Origin: Dehalococcoidia bacterium
Lineage (GTDB): Bacteria; Chloroflexota; Dehalococcoidia; Tepidiformales; Tepidiformaceae
NCBI GenBank assembly: GCA_009841435.1
Contig: VXLW01000006.1
Coordinates: 1 to 46,651, forward strand
Direction: 5' to 3'
DNA: 46,651 bases
Within the stretch, counting starts at the first letter, position 1, and each line of letters begins with the position of its first letter. Below are positions 33,173 through 41,730 of the stretch, piece by piece. A program made the translations under genes and the position numbers. The notes beneath the pieces are model-generated. The model did not search any database, was not told the origin of the DNA, and saw nothing but the letters and a program-made list of their open reading frames with translations.

Positions 33173-34086
33173 CGGTTGAGGCCGTTGGCCGCGCCACGAC
33201 GGGCGCCGCAGCGGCTCCCCGAACGCTCCTCGGCGGTTACTTCCGTGTCGAGTCCACCCGGGAGTGGGTGCGGATGCGGTGCGCAGCGCTCATCCTCTTT
33301 GGCCCGGCGAGGCTGGTTCTCACAGTGGCGGCGCTACTGCCCGAACCGGGCCTCTGCCGGGCGGTCGAGCGCTGGTGGGCGAGACTGGCCGCGCGACTTG
33401 TCGGTCTGCGCATCGACGTTAGTGGTCTGGAACACATCGAGCCGGGCGAGCGGTACGTGGTCGCCTCGCTGCACGAAGGCTTCGCCGACGGCCTCGCGCT
33501 GCTCCACCTCCCGATGTCGCTGACGGCCGTCGCACGGGACGAGCTCGCAACTTTCCCGCTCCTAGGCGCGCAGCTAGCGCGCGGGCGACACCTGCTCGTC
33601 AGCCCAGAACGCCCCCTGCAGGGCGCACGCACGCTCCATCGCGAGGCGCGGGGAGCCATCGAGGAAGGGGACAGCATCCTCCTCTTCCCGCAGGGCTCCA
33701 TCCTCGGCATCGAGCTCGCGTTCCAGCCGGGAGCGTTCCACCTGGCGCGGCGCCTCGGCCGCCCACTCCTCCCGGTCGTGGTGACGGGCGGCCACCGGGT
33801 CTGGGAGCATCCGTTCACTCCCACGCTGCGGGCCAACCAGACGATGAGCCTAGCTGTGCTTCCTCCGGTTCCACCAGAGGAAGCCGTCGCCCGGGAGCCA
33901 GCTATCGAGCGGGAGATGAAGCGCGTTGCCCTGGCCAGCAAGACGCCACCTCGCCACTTCGACCCGGGTCGCGATGGCTACTGGGACGGCTATCGCTACG
34001 AGATCGATCCTGCCTTCCCCGACCTCGCGCGCCGAGTGGCGAGCCATCGCCGCGAGGGAGTGGACGGCCACGCCCACCAGTCCTGA
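33169..34086 (+). CDS. PlsC-family 1-acyl-glycerol-phosphate-type acyltransferase
   Basis: 305 aa. A membrane-adjacent N-terminus (40-60) precedes the HX4D box HEGFAD (His102-Asp107), SPERPLQGARTLHREA and LFPQGSILG, a variant of the FPEGTRS motif, then PLLPVVVTGGHRVWE. These enzymes move acyl chains onto lysophosphatidate or related alcohols at the membrane. It is coupled to the thioredoxin-like gene; the acceptor is unknown. Confidence 0.87.
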   Translation: MTVEAVGRATTGAAAAPRTLLGGYFRVESTREWVRMRCAALILFGPARLVLTVAALLPEPGLCRAVERWWARLAARLVGLRIDVSGLEHIEPGERYVVASLHEGFADGLALLHLPMSLTAVARDELATFPLLGAQLARGRHLLVSPERPLQGARTLHREARGAIEEGDSILLFPQGSILGIELAFQPGAFHLARRLGRPLLPVVVTGGHRVWEHPFTPTLRANQTMSLAVLPPVPPEEAVAREPAIEREMKRVALASKTPPRHFDPGRDGYWDGYRYEIDPAFPDLARRVASHRREGVDGHAHQS

Positions 34087-34106
34087 GCCGGCCCGGAGAC
34101 CCAGCC

Positions 34107-35426
34107 CTACGCGGACTGCCCTGGGTGCGTCGCGGAGCGGATAGCCCGATCGAGCATGGCCAGGCCTTCGGAGACCTCGGCGGCGGTGATCGAGAGGGGC
34201 GGTGCGATGCGGAGCACGTTGCGGTGGAGCCCACCCTTTCCGACCAGCAGGCCCTCGGCCCGGGCCGCCTGGAGGGCGCCGTCGGCTACCTGGGGAAGGG
34301 GATCGAGCGAGCCGGGAGCGGCGAACTCGACCCCAATCATCAGGCCCTTGCCACGGACCTCGGCGATCTCGGGAACATCTCCGGCAAGGCGCTGAATCCC
34401 GTCCTGAAGGGCGCGACCCTGCACGCGGGCGTTCTCCTGGAGGTCCTGCTCAAAGAGCACCTCCAGGTTCGCCAGCGCAGCCGTCGCCGCAAGCGGGTTG
34501 CCTCCGAACGTGGAGAGCGAGTTGGCCGGCAGGCAGTCGACAACGTCCGCACGACCGACGACGCCGGCGATGGCGACGCCGTTGCCGAGTCCCTTCGCGA
34601 AGGTGAGGAGGTCGGGGACGATGCCGTGCGCCTGGTGCCCCCAGAAGTGGTCTCCCGTGCGACCCCAGCCCGTCTGCACCTCGTCGGCGATGAAGAGGAT
34701 GCCGTGCTCGTCCAGCACCTGTTTGAGGGCCCGGAAGTAGCCGTCGGGGGGAACGACGAAGCCGCCAACGCCCTGGATGGGCTCGGCGATCATCGCGGCC
34801 ACGTCGCCGGCCGTGGCGACGGCGAGGAGGTCGCGGAGGTCGTCTGCGCAGACCTCCACGAACTCGTCCTCCGGGAGGCCGCCGAAGGGCGACCGCAGCC
34901 GGTAACCGCTGTGGACGTAGGTGACGTTGAACGGGCTCAGCGCGGTTGCCGACCAGGATGCGTTGCCCGTGACGGCGACGGTCGAGTGGGACTTGCCGTG
35001 GTAGCTGTTCCGCAGCGCGAGGATTTGGTCGGACGAGCGAAACTGGGTCGCCATCATGAGGGCGGCGTCGTTGGCTTCGCTGCCCGAGTTGGTGAAGAAG
35101 ACCTTCGCGTCGGGGATGCCGGAGAGCTCGGCGATGCGCTCTGCCAGCTCGATCTGCGGCTCGATGAGGTAGAGCGTGCTCGTGTGGAGCATGCGGGCCG
35201 CCTGGTCCTGGATGGCCTCGACGACCCGCGGGACCCGGTAGCCGGTCATGGTAGTGAGGATGCCGCCGAAGAAGTCCAGGTAGCGATTGCCTTCGGCATC
35301 GACGACGTGGCGCCCCTCTCCGTCGACGAGCGCGATGGGCTCGTCGTAGTAGAGGGTCATCCAGGAGGGCATCACGCCCCGATGTCGCGCCAACAAGTCA
35401 GCGTGGCGGCCCACGCGCGGCTCCAT
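34107..35426 (-). CDS. Class III PLP-dependent aminotransferase (AGXT2/GABA-transaminase-like)
   Basis: 439 aa from the ATG at 35426, which gives the usual N-terminus; an in-frame ATG at 35501 overlaps the amidase promoter and is Pro/Ser-rich. Landmarks: DAEGNRYLDFFGGILTTMTGY, FFTNSGSEANDAAL, RNSYHGKSHSTVAVTG, IAEPIQGVGGF, LFIADEVQTGWGRTGDHFWG (Asp248) and LTFAKGLGNG with PLP Lys278. Closest in look to alanine-glyoxylate aminotransferase 2-type enzymes; substrate uncertain. It converges with the acyltransferase and diverges from the amidase. Confidence 0.92.
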   Translation of the reverse strand: MEPRVGRHADLLARHRGVMPSWMTLYYDEPIALVDGEGRHVVDAEGNRYLDFFGGILTTMTGYRVPRVVEAIQDQAARMLHTSTLYLIEPQIELAERIAELSGIPDAKVFFTNSGSEANDAALMMATQFRSSDQILALRNSYHGKSHSTVAVTGNASWSATALSPFNVTYVHSGYRLRSPFGGLPEDEFVEVCADDLRDLLAVATAGDVAAMIAEPIQGVGGFVVPPDGYFRALKQVLDEHGILFIADEVQTGWGRTGDHFWGHQAHGIVPDLLTFAKGLGNGVAIAGVVGRADVVDCLPANSLSTFGGNPLAATAALANLEVLFEQDLQENARVQGRALQDGIQRLAGDVPEIAEVRGKGLMIGVEFAAPGSLDPLPQVADGALQAARAEGLLVGKGGLHRNVLRIAPPLSITAAEVSEGLAMLDRAIRSATHPGQSA

Positions 35427-35494
35427 CCCGAGGTATCGGCTCGGTGGGAAGATACCCCGCGGGCTCGGCGTGTGTCTCGCCGGGCCCGGGGAGC

Positions 35495-35523
35495 TTGGCA
35501 CCTTGTGGTGGCGGGGCTAGGGT
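35495..35523 (+). promoter_or_regulatory. Promoter of the amidase gene (TTGGCA-N17-TAGGGT)
   Basis: -35 TTGGCA (35495-35500) and -10 TAGGGT (35518-35523) with the optimal 17-bp spacer; the expected start lies close before the ribosome site GGGGAGGG and the ATG at 35545. This is the most complete sigma-70-type promoter I found in the window. Confidence 0.55.
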
Positions 35524-35544
35524 GCGGTCAGGGGAGGGTTCGTG

Positions 35545-36645
35545 ATGACGCAGGCCACAACGACGGGCTACGACCCGCGAACGTACAAGCCCCTGACGTT
35601 TCACGATGCCGTCCGCCGGTTCTCGACGGGGGACGACACGCCGCGCGACTTCCTTGAGCGCTGCCTCGCGACTATCGCCGAGCGGGAGCCGGTAGTGCAG
35701 GCGTTCGCCCACCTGAACCGGGACCTGGCACGGGCTGCCGCGGACGCGAGCAGCGCGCGCTGGGCCGCCGGCGAGCCGCTCTCCCCCATCGACGGTATGC
35801 CGGTGGGGATCAAGGACCTGCTCGAGACGAAGGACATGCCGACCGAGTACGGCTGCGAGGCGTTTCGCGGGAACTTCCTAAAGCGGGACAACGCGGCCGT
35901 CTGGGCGCTGCGCCAGGCGGGCGCCGTGATCCTCGGGAAGACGGTCACGGCCGAGCTCGGCGGCTCCCACCCCGGACCCACGACGAACCCGTTCGACGCG
36001 CGGCGCTCGCCTGGGGGTTCCTCGTCTGGTACGGCCGCAGCGGTGGCGGCGCGCATGCTCCCGGCAGGGCTGGGCACGCAGGTGGGCGGTTCGATTATCC
36101 GGCCCGCCGGGTACTGCGGGAACGTCGCACTCAAGCCGACGCAGGGCGGCATCAACCGCGGCGAGCGCCAGGTGACGAGCATGAGCACCCACGGCGTCCA
36201 TGCCGGGTGCATCGAGGATATGTGGCAGGTCGCGATCGAGATCGCGAGACGGGCGGGAGGCGACCGGGGTGCGCGGGGGCTGGAGGGGCCCTCGACGACG
36301 CCCGAGCCGGTCAAGCCCGAGCGGCTGATCGTGTTGGAGACGCAGGGCTGGGCCGAGCTGGACGACGCCAGCAAAGAGGGTTTCTCAGCCATCCTCGACC
36401 AGTTGCGGGGACTTGGCATCGAGCTCCTGTCCCGACAGGACGACCCTCTCGTCGAGTCGCTGGAGGGCGCCATCGGCAACGCGCGCGAGGTGTGCAATGC
36501 GATCACGGGCTGGGAGAACCGCTGGGCGACGCGGAACCTCGTCGACCAGCACCCGGACGGGGTCAGCGAGCGGGCGAAGGCGGTGCTTGAGGCGGCGGAG
36601 GCGATGACGGTGGACGACTACCGGGCGCTGCTGTTCGGCTTCTGA
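35545..36645 (+). CDS. Amidase-signature enzyme, C-terminally truncated
   Basis: 366 aa; ATG 35545 with GGGGAGGG at 6 nt. The Ser-cisSer-Lys triad is intact: VGIKDLLETK (Lys90), SPGGSSSGTAAAVA (Ser160) and GTQVGGSIIRPAGYCG (Ser183). Amidase-signature enzymes are usually about 450-500 aa; this one stops at DDYRALLFGF, where the normal C-terminal region (roughly 100 residues) should continue. Its 3' end overlaps by 28 bp the 3' end of an opposing epoxide hydrolase that is also truncated. Activity is doubtful though the triad is present. Confidence 0.82.
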   Translation: MTQATTTGYDPRTYKPLTFHDAVRRFSTGDDTPRDFLERCLATIAEREPVVQAFAHLNRDLARAAADASSARWAAGEPLSPIDGMPVGIKDLLETKDMPTEYGCEAFRGNFLKRDNAAVWALRQAGAVILGKTVTAELGGSHPGPTTNPFDARRSPGGSSSGTAAAVAARMLPAGLGTQVGGSIIRPAGYCGNVALKPTQGGINRGERQVTSMSTHGVHAGCIEDMWQVAIEIARRAGGDRGARGLEGPSTTPEPVKPERLIVLETQGWAELDDASKEGFSAILDQLRGLGIELLSRQDDPLVESLEGAIGNAREVCNAITGWENRWATRNLVDQHPDGVSERAKAVLEAAEAMTVDDYRALLFGF

Positions 36646-37289
36646 TTGCCGGTTCCGGAGCCTCCCGCCCCGCCCAGCATCGGGGCGATGCTGACGTGGA
36701 TGCCGATGACGCGGTCGCCGTACTTGTGGCCGAGCTGGGCGCTAATGCCAGCGCCGAAGTCGCCTCCCGCGGCGGCGAAGCGGTCGTAGCCGAGCACATC
36801 CGACATGAGCGTCGCCCAGAGGTCGGCGGTCCACTGGGTCTGGACGCCATCGACGGTGAGGGGCGTGGAGAAGCCGAATCCGGGCAGGGAGGGGGCGACC
36901 ACGTCGAAGGAGTCGGCCGGGTCCCCGCCGAAGGCGGCTGGGTCGGTGAGCCTGCGGGTCGCCTCCTTCCAGTCCCAGAAGCTCCAGGGCCAGCCGTGGG
37001 TGAGGATGATGGGGAGCGGATTCGGCCCCTTCCCACGCTCGTACATGAAGTGGATGGGAACGTCATCGAGGATGACGCGGTAGTTGCCGAAGCTGTTGAT
37101 CTCGGCCTCGGTCTCGCGCCAGTCGTACTCTTTCCACGACTCCACGAACGACTCCAGGTAGGAGCGGGGCACGCCGTAACGCCAGTCCTCGTTGTTGAAG
37201 TCGGCGGGCCAGCGGATACGCCGCAGGCGGGCCTGGAGGTCCTCCAGCGCCTCGTCCGGGATCGCAACGGTGAACGGCTCAGGCGGCAC
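36618..37289 (-). CDS. Epoxide hydrolase (EHN + alpha/beta-hydrolase), C-terminally truncated
   Basis: 223 aa, GTG at 37289 with AGAGGAG ahead. The N-terminal EHN domain (LEDLQARLRRIRWPADF, YLESFVESWKEYDWRE) and the hydrolase start (ILTHGWPWSFWDW with HGWP at 98-101; LPGFGFS; nucleophile Asp177 in GGDFGAGIS) are clear. Family members are about 370-400 aa; here homology ends near residue 205 and the tail (GGAGGSGTGNQKPN...) is antisense to the amidase end. The acid and catalytic His of the triad are missing, so it is most likely inactive. It lies 12 bp after the alcohol dehydrogenase on the same strand. Confidence 0.82.
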   Translation of the reverse strand: MPPEPFTVAIPDEALEDLQARLRRIRWPADFNNEDWRYGVPRSYLESFVESWKEYDWRETEAEINSFGNYRVILDDVPIHFMYERGKGPNPLPIILTHGWPWSFWDWKEATRRLTDPAAFGGDPADSFDVVAPSLPGFGFSTPLTVDGVQTQWTADLWATLMSDVLGYDRFAAAGGDFGAGISAQLGHKYGDRVIGIHVSIAPMLGGAGGSGTGNQKPNSSAR

Positions 37290-37301
37290 TTCGTTCTCCT
37301 C

Positions 37302-38345
37302 TCAGGCGCTACCGGTGGTGTCGACGAGCACCTTGCAGTTGAGCTGATCGCCTCCGGAAATGCGGGCAATCTCCTCGGGCAGTTCCCCGAGGTCGACGGT
37401 CCGGGTGACGAGCGGGGTGGTGTCGATGGAGCCACTGCCGAAGGCTGCGAGCGTCTCCTGAAAGTCCTCGCGGGTATAGGCCACCGAGAACTTGATGGTG
37501 AGGGCCTTATTGATGCCGACGACGGGCATGAAGAGGTCCTCTTCCATACAGACGCCGACGACGATGATCCTCCCGCGGGGCCTCACGGCGTCCATCGCTT
37601 GCCGAATGATGCCGGGGATGCCCACGCAGTCGATGACGACGTCCGGTCCCCCGTCGAGCCCGGCTTCGAGGTCGGCGTCGAATCCGACGGCGGAGGGATC
37701 GAGGACGACGTCGGCGCCGAGTGAAGCCGCGAGATCGCGCCGGAGGGCCACGGGATCGCTGACGCCGACGAGCTCCACGCCGTCGTGCTTCAGCCACATG
37801 AGGGCCATGAGCCCGATCGGGCCGGCGCCCATGATGAGGACTCGATCACTCGCTTCTGCCTCGGCCTCGTGGGTTGCGTGGCGAGCGACGGAGCAGGGTT
37901 CGGTGGTGGCCGCCACCTCGACGCTGACGTTGTCGGGGACGGGGAGGAGGGTCGGCTCCCAGAGCACCATGTAGTCGGCGAAGGCGCCGTTCAGCTCTGA
38001 GCTGTAGGCGCTTGCCATGCGCGGAGGGAGGGGGCGGTCGGTCTTGCCGGCGGGGGCCTTCACGACGCGGTCACCAGGGGACCAGCCGGACACGTCGGGA
38101 CCGGCTTCGACGACCTCGGCCACGAACTCATGCCCCATCACCATGCCCTTGTCGAGGTCGGCCAGCTCGTACCAGGAGGTGTGTCCCGTTTCCTCGATGA
38201 TGGCTTCGAGATGAGCGGCGGCGTGAACGTCGGAAGCGCAGATCCCGGCCGCCAACACGCGAACGAGCAGCTCTCCGGAGCCGGGGGTGGGCTGGGGCCA
38301 CTCCTCGACGGTCAGCGTGGTTCCCCGCAACACCATTGCCTGCAT
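37302..38345 (-). CDS. Zinc-dependent medium-chain alcohol dehydrogenase-like protein
   Basis: 347 aa from the ATG at 38345, chosen for the GGAGGAGG ahead. Catalytic-zinc residues Cys36 (GICASDVH) and His72-Glu73 (GHEFVAEVVEAG) are visible, followed by PGDRVV, a substrate-domain insert, and the Rossmann motif GAGPIG. The four-Cys structural-zinc loop of classic ADHs is not seen. It oxidises an alcohol or reduces a carbonyl with NAD(P). Divergent from the P450 gene and probably co-transcribed with the truncated epoxide hydrolase. Confidence 0.9.
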   Translation of the reverse strand: MQAMVLRGTTLTVEEWPQPTPGSGELLVRVLAAGICASDVHAAAHLEAIIEETGHTSWYELADLDKGMVMGHEFVAEVVEAGPDVSGWSPGDRVVKAPAGKTDRPLPPRMASAYSSELNGAFADYMVLWEPTLLPVPDNVSVEVAATTEPCSVARHATHEAEAEASDRVLIMGAGPIGLMALMWLKHDGVELVGVSDPVALRRDLAASLGADVVLDPSAVGFDADLEAGLDGGPDVVIDCVGIPGIIRQAMDAVRPRGRIIVVGVCMEEDLFMPVVGINKALTIKFSVAYTREDFQETLAAFGSGSIDTTPLVTRTVDLGELPEEIARISGGDQLNCKVLVDTTGSA

Positions 38346-38487
38346 GTCGGGACCTCCTCCGGTCACACTCGGTCGGGGTAGGCGGTAAGCCTAGTCCTTT
38401 GTGGGAGCCATGTGGTCGCGGAGGCGTCCTGCCAGGCCACCCGCCGGGGGCCTCAGCCAGTAGACTGCGCCCACTCCGGGAGGGCGC

Positions 38488-39720
38488 GTGACGACCGACC
38501 TGTTCAGCAACCCGAAGCGGTTTGGCGACATGACCTCGTGGCGCGAGGAGGCGCTCGCGCTTCACGCCAGTGGAGTGTTCCACCCGATCGAAGCGGAGGG
38601 CTTTGGCTCCTTCCGGGCAGTCATCGGCAGGGACGAGATCCTCGAGATCGAAGCGCAACACGAACTCTTCACGAACGGCCCGGAACCGATCCTGACGCAC
38701 GACGCGATCATCGCGATGCGGGCGCAGGGGGGACCGCGGGCGAAGACGCTCATCCACATGGACGACCCGGAGCACCGGAAGTACCGCATGCTCACGAACG
38801 ACTGGTTCAAGCCGGGCAGCGTGCGCCAGCTTCAGCCGCGGCTGGACGAGTTGAGCCGCAAGGCGCTCGCGACGCTGGAGCAAGGCGAGGGCGAGATCGA
38901 CTTCAACACGGAAGTCGCGCTCCCCTTCCCGCTTGAGGTCATCCTCGCGATTCTCGGGCTGCCGGAAGAGGACTACCCGCGGATGCTCCAGCTGACACAG
39001 GAGATGTTCGGCGCCAGCGACCCCGACTTCGTCCCCAAGGACCGCGACCCTGAGGACGTGCTGGCGGTGCTGCGGGACTTCTTCGAGTACTTCGCCACGC
39101 TGAGCGCGAACCGCCGGGCGAACCCGACCGACGATCTGGCGACTCAGATCGCCAATGGCCAGATCGACGGCGCCCCCATGCCGATTCTGGAGACGATGGG
39201 GTACTACCTGATCGTGGCCACCGCCGGGCACGACACGACCTCGGCGTCAATCGCCGAGGGGATGCGGCTGCTCGCGGAGAATCCCGACCAGCTGGCGCTC
39301 CTCAGGAGCAGGCCGGAGCTCATCCCGAACGCCATCGAGGAGCTTATCCGCATCGCCTCGCCCGTACGGCACTTCATGCGCACCGCGCAGGACGACACCG
39401 AAATAGCAGGGGAGCCGATCGCGAAGGGCGAGTGGCTGATGCTGTCGTACGCCGCCGCCAACCTGGACCCGCGAACGTTCGAGGATCCGCTGCGGTTCGA
39501 TGTCACGAGGAAGGCCGCCGAGCGGCAGATCGCCTTCGGCTACGGCGTGCATTACTGCCTCGGCGCCCATCTGGCGCGGCTGGAGATGTCGACGCTGTTC
39601 GGCCACCTGCTGCCGCGGCTGGAGTCGGTCGAGCTCGCGGGCGAGGTCACGACCTCGACCGCCACGTTCGTGAGCGGCATCAAGAGCCTGCCGATCCGCT
39701 ACACATTGACTGCTCCATAG
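38488..39720 (+). CDS. Cytochrome P450
   Basis: 410 aa, GTG start at 38488 with GGGAGGG ahead and a possible -10 TAGACT at 38461. Bacterial class I layout: I-helix ATAGHDTTS, ExxR in EELIR, PVRHFMRTA, and heme-binding FGYGVHYCLGAHLAR with Cys357. No fused reductase or ferredoxin, and none encoded nearby. It likely hydroxylates a hydrophobic substrate that the following flavoenzyme and epimerase process further. First gene of the plus-strand run to the window end. Confidence 0.95.
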   Translation: MTTDLFSNPKRFGDMTSWREEALALHASGVFHPIEAEGFGSFRAVIGRDEILEIEAQHELFTNGPEPILTHDAIIAMRAQGGPRAKTLIHMDDPEHRKYRMLTNDWFKPGSVRQLQPRLDELSRKALATLEQGEGEIDFNTEVALPFPLEVILAILGLPEEDYPRMLQLTQEMFGASDPDFVPKDRDPEDVLAVLRDFFEYFATLSANRRANPTDDLATQIANGQIDGAPMPILETMGYYLIVATAGHDTTSASIAEGMRLLAENPDQLALLRSRPELIPNAIEELIRIASPVRHFMRTAQDDTEIAGEPIAKGEWLMLSYAAANLDPRTFEDPLRFDVTRKAAERQIAFGYGVHYCLGAHLARLEMSTLFGHLLPRLESVELAGEVTTSTATFVSGIKSLPIRYTLTAP

Positions 39721-39739
39721 CGCTTCGAGGGAGGGCGAC

Positions 39740-41695
39740 ATGTACGACAAGCTGTTCGAGCCGATCGACGTCGGCGGGGTCACCATCAAGAACCGGATCG
39801 TGCGGTCCCCGCACGGCACGGGGCTCTTCGGCGACGACTTCATCGCCTACCACGTGGCGCGGGCGAAGGGCGGGGTGGGCATGTCGACGGTATCGGCGAC
39901 GAGCGTCCACCCGAACGCTCCCGGGGCGATCCCGGTGTGGTCTGACGACTGCAAACCTTACCTGTCGAAGCTGGCGAACGCCGTGCATGAACACGGCATG
40001 AAGATGTTCCACCAGATCTACCACCCCGGCGCCTCCCAGGCGGAAATGGTGGGTGGGGCGGAAGCGTGGTCGGCGAGCGAGATCCCGAACTTCCTCGGGG
40101 GGGCCGTCGTACCGGTCGCGATCAGCAAGGGGCAGATCGGCGACCTCGTCGAGCACTTCGCCGGGGCGGCGCGGCGCATCTGCGAAGCGGGGCTCGATGG
40201 CGTCGACATCCACGCGTCGAGCGGCTACCTGCTGCACGAGTTCCTCTCCCCGGCGCTCAACCAGCGCGACGACGAGTACGGCGGCTCGCCCGAGAACCGC
40301 ATGCGCATCGTGCTCGAAGTGATCGACGCGATCCGCGGCGAGGTGGGCGACAGCGACTTCGCCGTGGGGGTGCGCCTGCCGAACGAGGACTACGTGCCCG
40401 GCGGCCTCACGGCCGAGCTGAACCGCCAGATCGCGGAGGCCGTCGACCCGCTGGTCGACTACGTCTCGCTTCACATGGGTTCGTACTGGCGCTTCCACAA
40501 GCTGATCGCGCCGACCGACGACCCGCTGGGCGTGGAGATGGCCCCGAACGAGACCATCCGCCCCGTGATCACGAAGCCGACGATCGTGGTCGGCCGCATC
40601 CTGACGGTGGACCACGCGCACGCGCTCGTGGAATCGGGTCAGGCGGACATGGTCTCGATGGTGCGGGCTTTGATCGCCGATCCGGAGCTGGTGAACAAAG
40701 CTCAACACGGGAACGAGGACCTCATCAGGCCGTGCATCGGGACGAACATGGGGTGTGTCGGGCGACTCATGAGCGGGCAGGGGCTGAGCTGCGTGGTCAA
40801 CGTGGCCGCCGGCCAGGAGGCGACGGTGACGCAGGAGCCCGAGATCCCCGCGGAGGAGCCGAGGCGGGTGTTCGTGGTCGGGGGAGGCCCGGCGGGGATG
40901 GAGGCGGCGCGGACGGCCGCCATCCGGGGGCACCACGTGCAACTGCACGAAGCCACGCAGAAGCTGGGCGGCCAGGTGAACATCGCGGCGAGCGCTCCCA
41001 AGCGGGGCGACGTCGGCGCGATCACCCACTGGCTGGGGGAGGAGCTGAAGCGCCTGCAGGTCGACGTCCGCCTGAACTCGCTGGTGGACATCGAGACTGT
41101 CATGGAAGCGGACGCAGACGTCGTGGTGCTGGCGGCCGGGGCCAGTCCCCGGGCGGACGGGTTCCAGGTGGCGACGCCGGCGGTCACCCTGACCGGCCAC
41201 GACCTGCCGCATGTGTACAACGCGCAAGACCTTCTCGGCTACGGCGACCCCGTCAACATCGAGGGGCCCGCGCTCGTCTTCGACGACACGGGCTCGTTCG
41301 AGGCGATCTCGGCGGCGGACGTGCTGCTGGAGGCGGGGGTACATGTGACCCTCGTCTCGCGCCTGAAGGACCTGGGCGAGAACCTGCCCTACCCGCCGGT
41401 GACGGTGGGGGCGGCGCGCGAACGGCTGATGTCGGGCGACTTCGACCTGATCGGCGGGCACTACCTCCAGGAGATCCGTCCGGGCGAGGTCGACATCGGC
41501 GTCCTGCACACGGACCGCGTGCGGACGATCCCGGCCAACACGGTGATCCTGGTGACGCACCACGAGCCCAACCGGTACCTCGCGACCGAGCTTGAGGACG
41601 AGGGCATCGAGGTGCACCAGGTCGGTGACGCGCAGGGTCGCAACAGCATTCGCAACGCGATCCACACCGGCGCGTTCCTCGGCAGGGAGCTGTAG
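39740..41695 (+). CDS. FMN/FAD enoate-reductase-type oxidoreductase missing one Fe-S cysteine
   Basis: 651 aa. N-terminal Old Yellow Enzyme-type barrel (KNRIVRSPHGTG, HQIYHPG, GVDIHASSGYLLHEFLSPALNQRDDEYGGS), then the cluster loop and a C-terminal FAD/NAD domain (VFVVGGGPAGMEAARTAA). Relatives (2,4-dienoyl-CoA reductase, trimethylamine dehydrogenase) bind a 4Fe-4S cluster with Cys-x2-Cys-x3-Cys-x11-Cys; here Cys332, Cys339 and Cys351 remain but the second position is Thr335. It may hold a 3Fe-4S or a labile cluster, or use another ligand. It follows the P450 by 19 bp. Confidence 0.92.
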   Translation: MYDKLFEPIDVGGVTIKNRIVRSPHGTGLFGDDFIAYHVARAKGGVGMSTVSATSVHPNAPGAIPVWSDDCKPYLSKLANAVHEHGMKMFHQIYHPGASQAEMVGGAEAWSASEIPNFLGGAVVPVAISKGQIGDLVEHFAGAARRICEAGLDGVDIHASSGYLLHEFLSPALNQRDDEYGGSPENRMRIVLEVIDAIRGEVGDSDFAVGVRLPNEDYVPGGLTAELNRQIAEAVDPLVDYVSLHMGSYWRFHKLIAPTDDPLGVEMAPNETIRPVITKPTIVVGRILTVDHAHALVESGQADMVSMVRALIADPELVNKAQHGNEDLIRPCIGTNMGCVGRLMSGQGLSCVVNVAAGQEATVTQEPEIPAEEPRRVFVVGGGPAGMEAARTAAIRGHHVQLHEATQKLGGQVNIAASAPKRGDVGAITHWLGEELKRLQVDVRLNSLVDIETVMEADADVVVLAAGASPRADGFQVATPAVTLTGHDLPHVYNAQDLLGYGDPVNIEGPALVFDDTGSFEAISAADVLLEAGVHVTLVSRLKDLGENLPYPPVTVGAARERLMSGDFDLIGGHYLQEIRPGEVDIGVLHTDRVRTIPANTVILVTHHEPNRYLATELEDEGIEVHQVGDAQGRNSIRNAIHTGAFLGREL

Positions 41696-41730
41696 GTTGC
41701 GGTCGTCAGCGGCAGCGGAGGGTTAGCGGG

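Noticed and set aside
39680-41665. 661-codon minus-strand open frame rich in Val/Arg/His/Asp
   Set aside because: Exact antisense of the enoate reductase, which has clear motifs.
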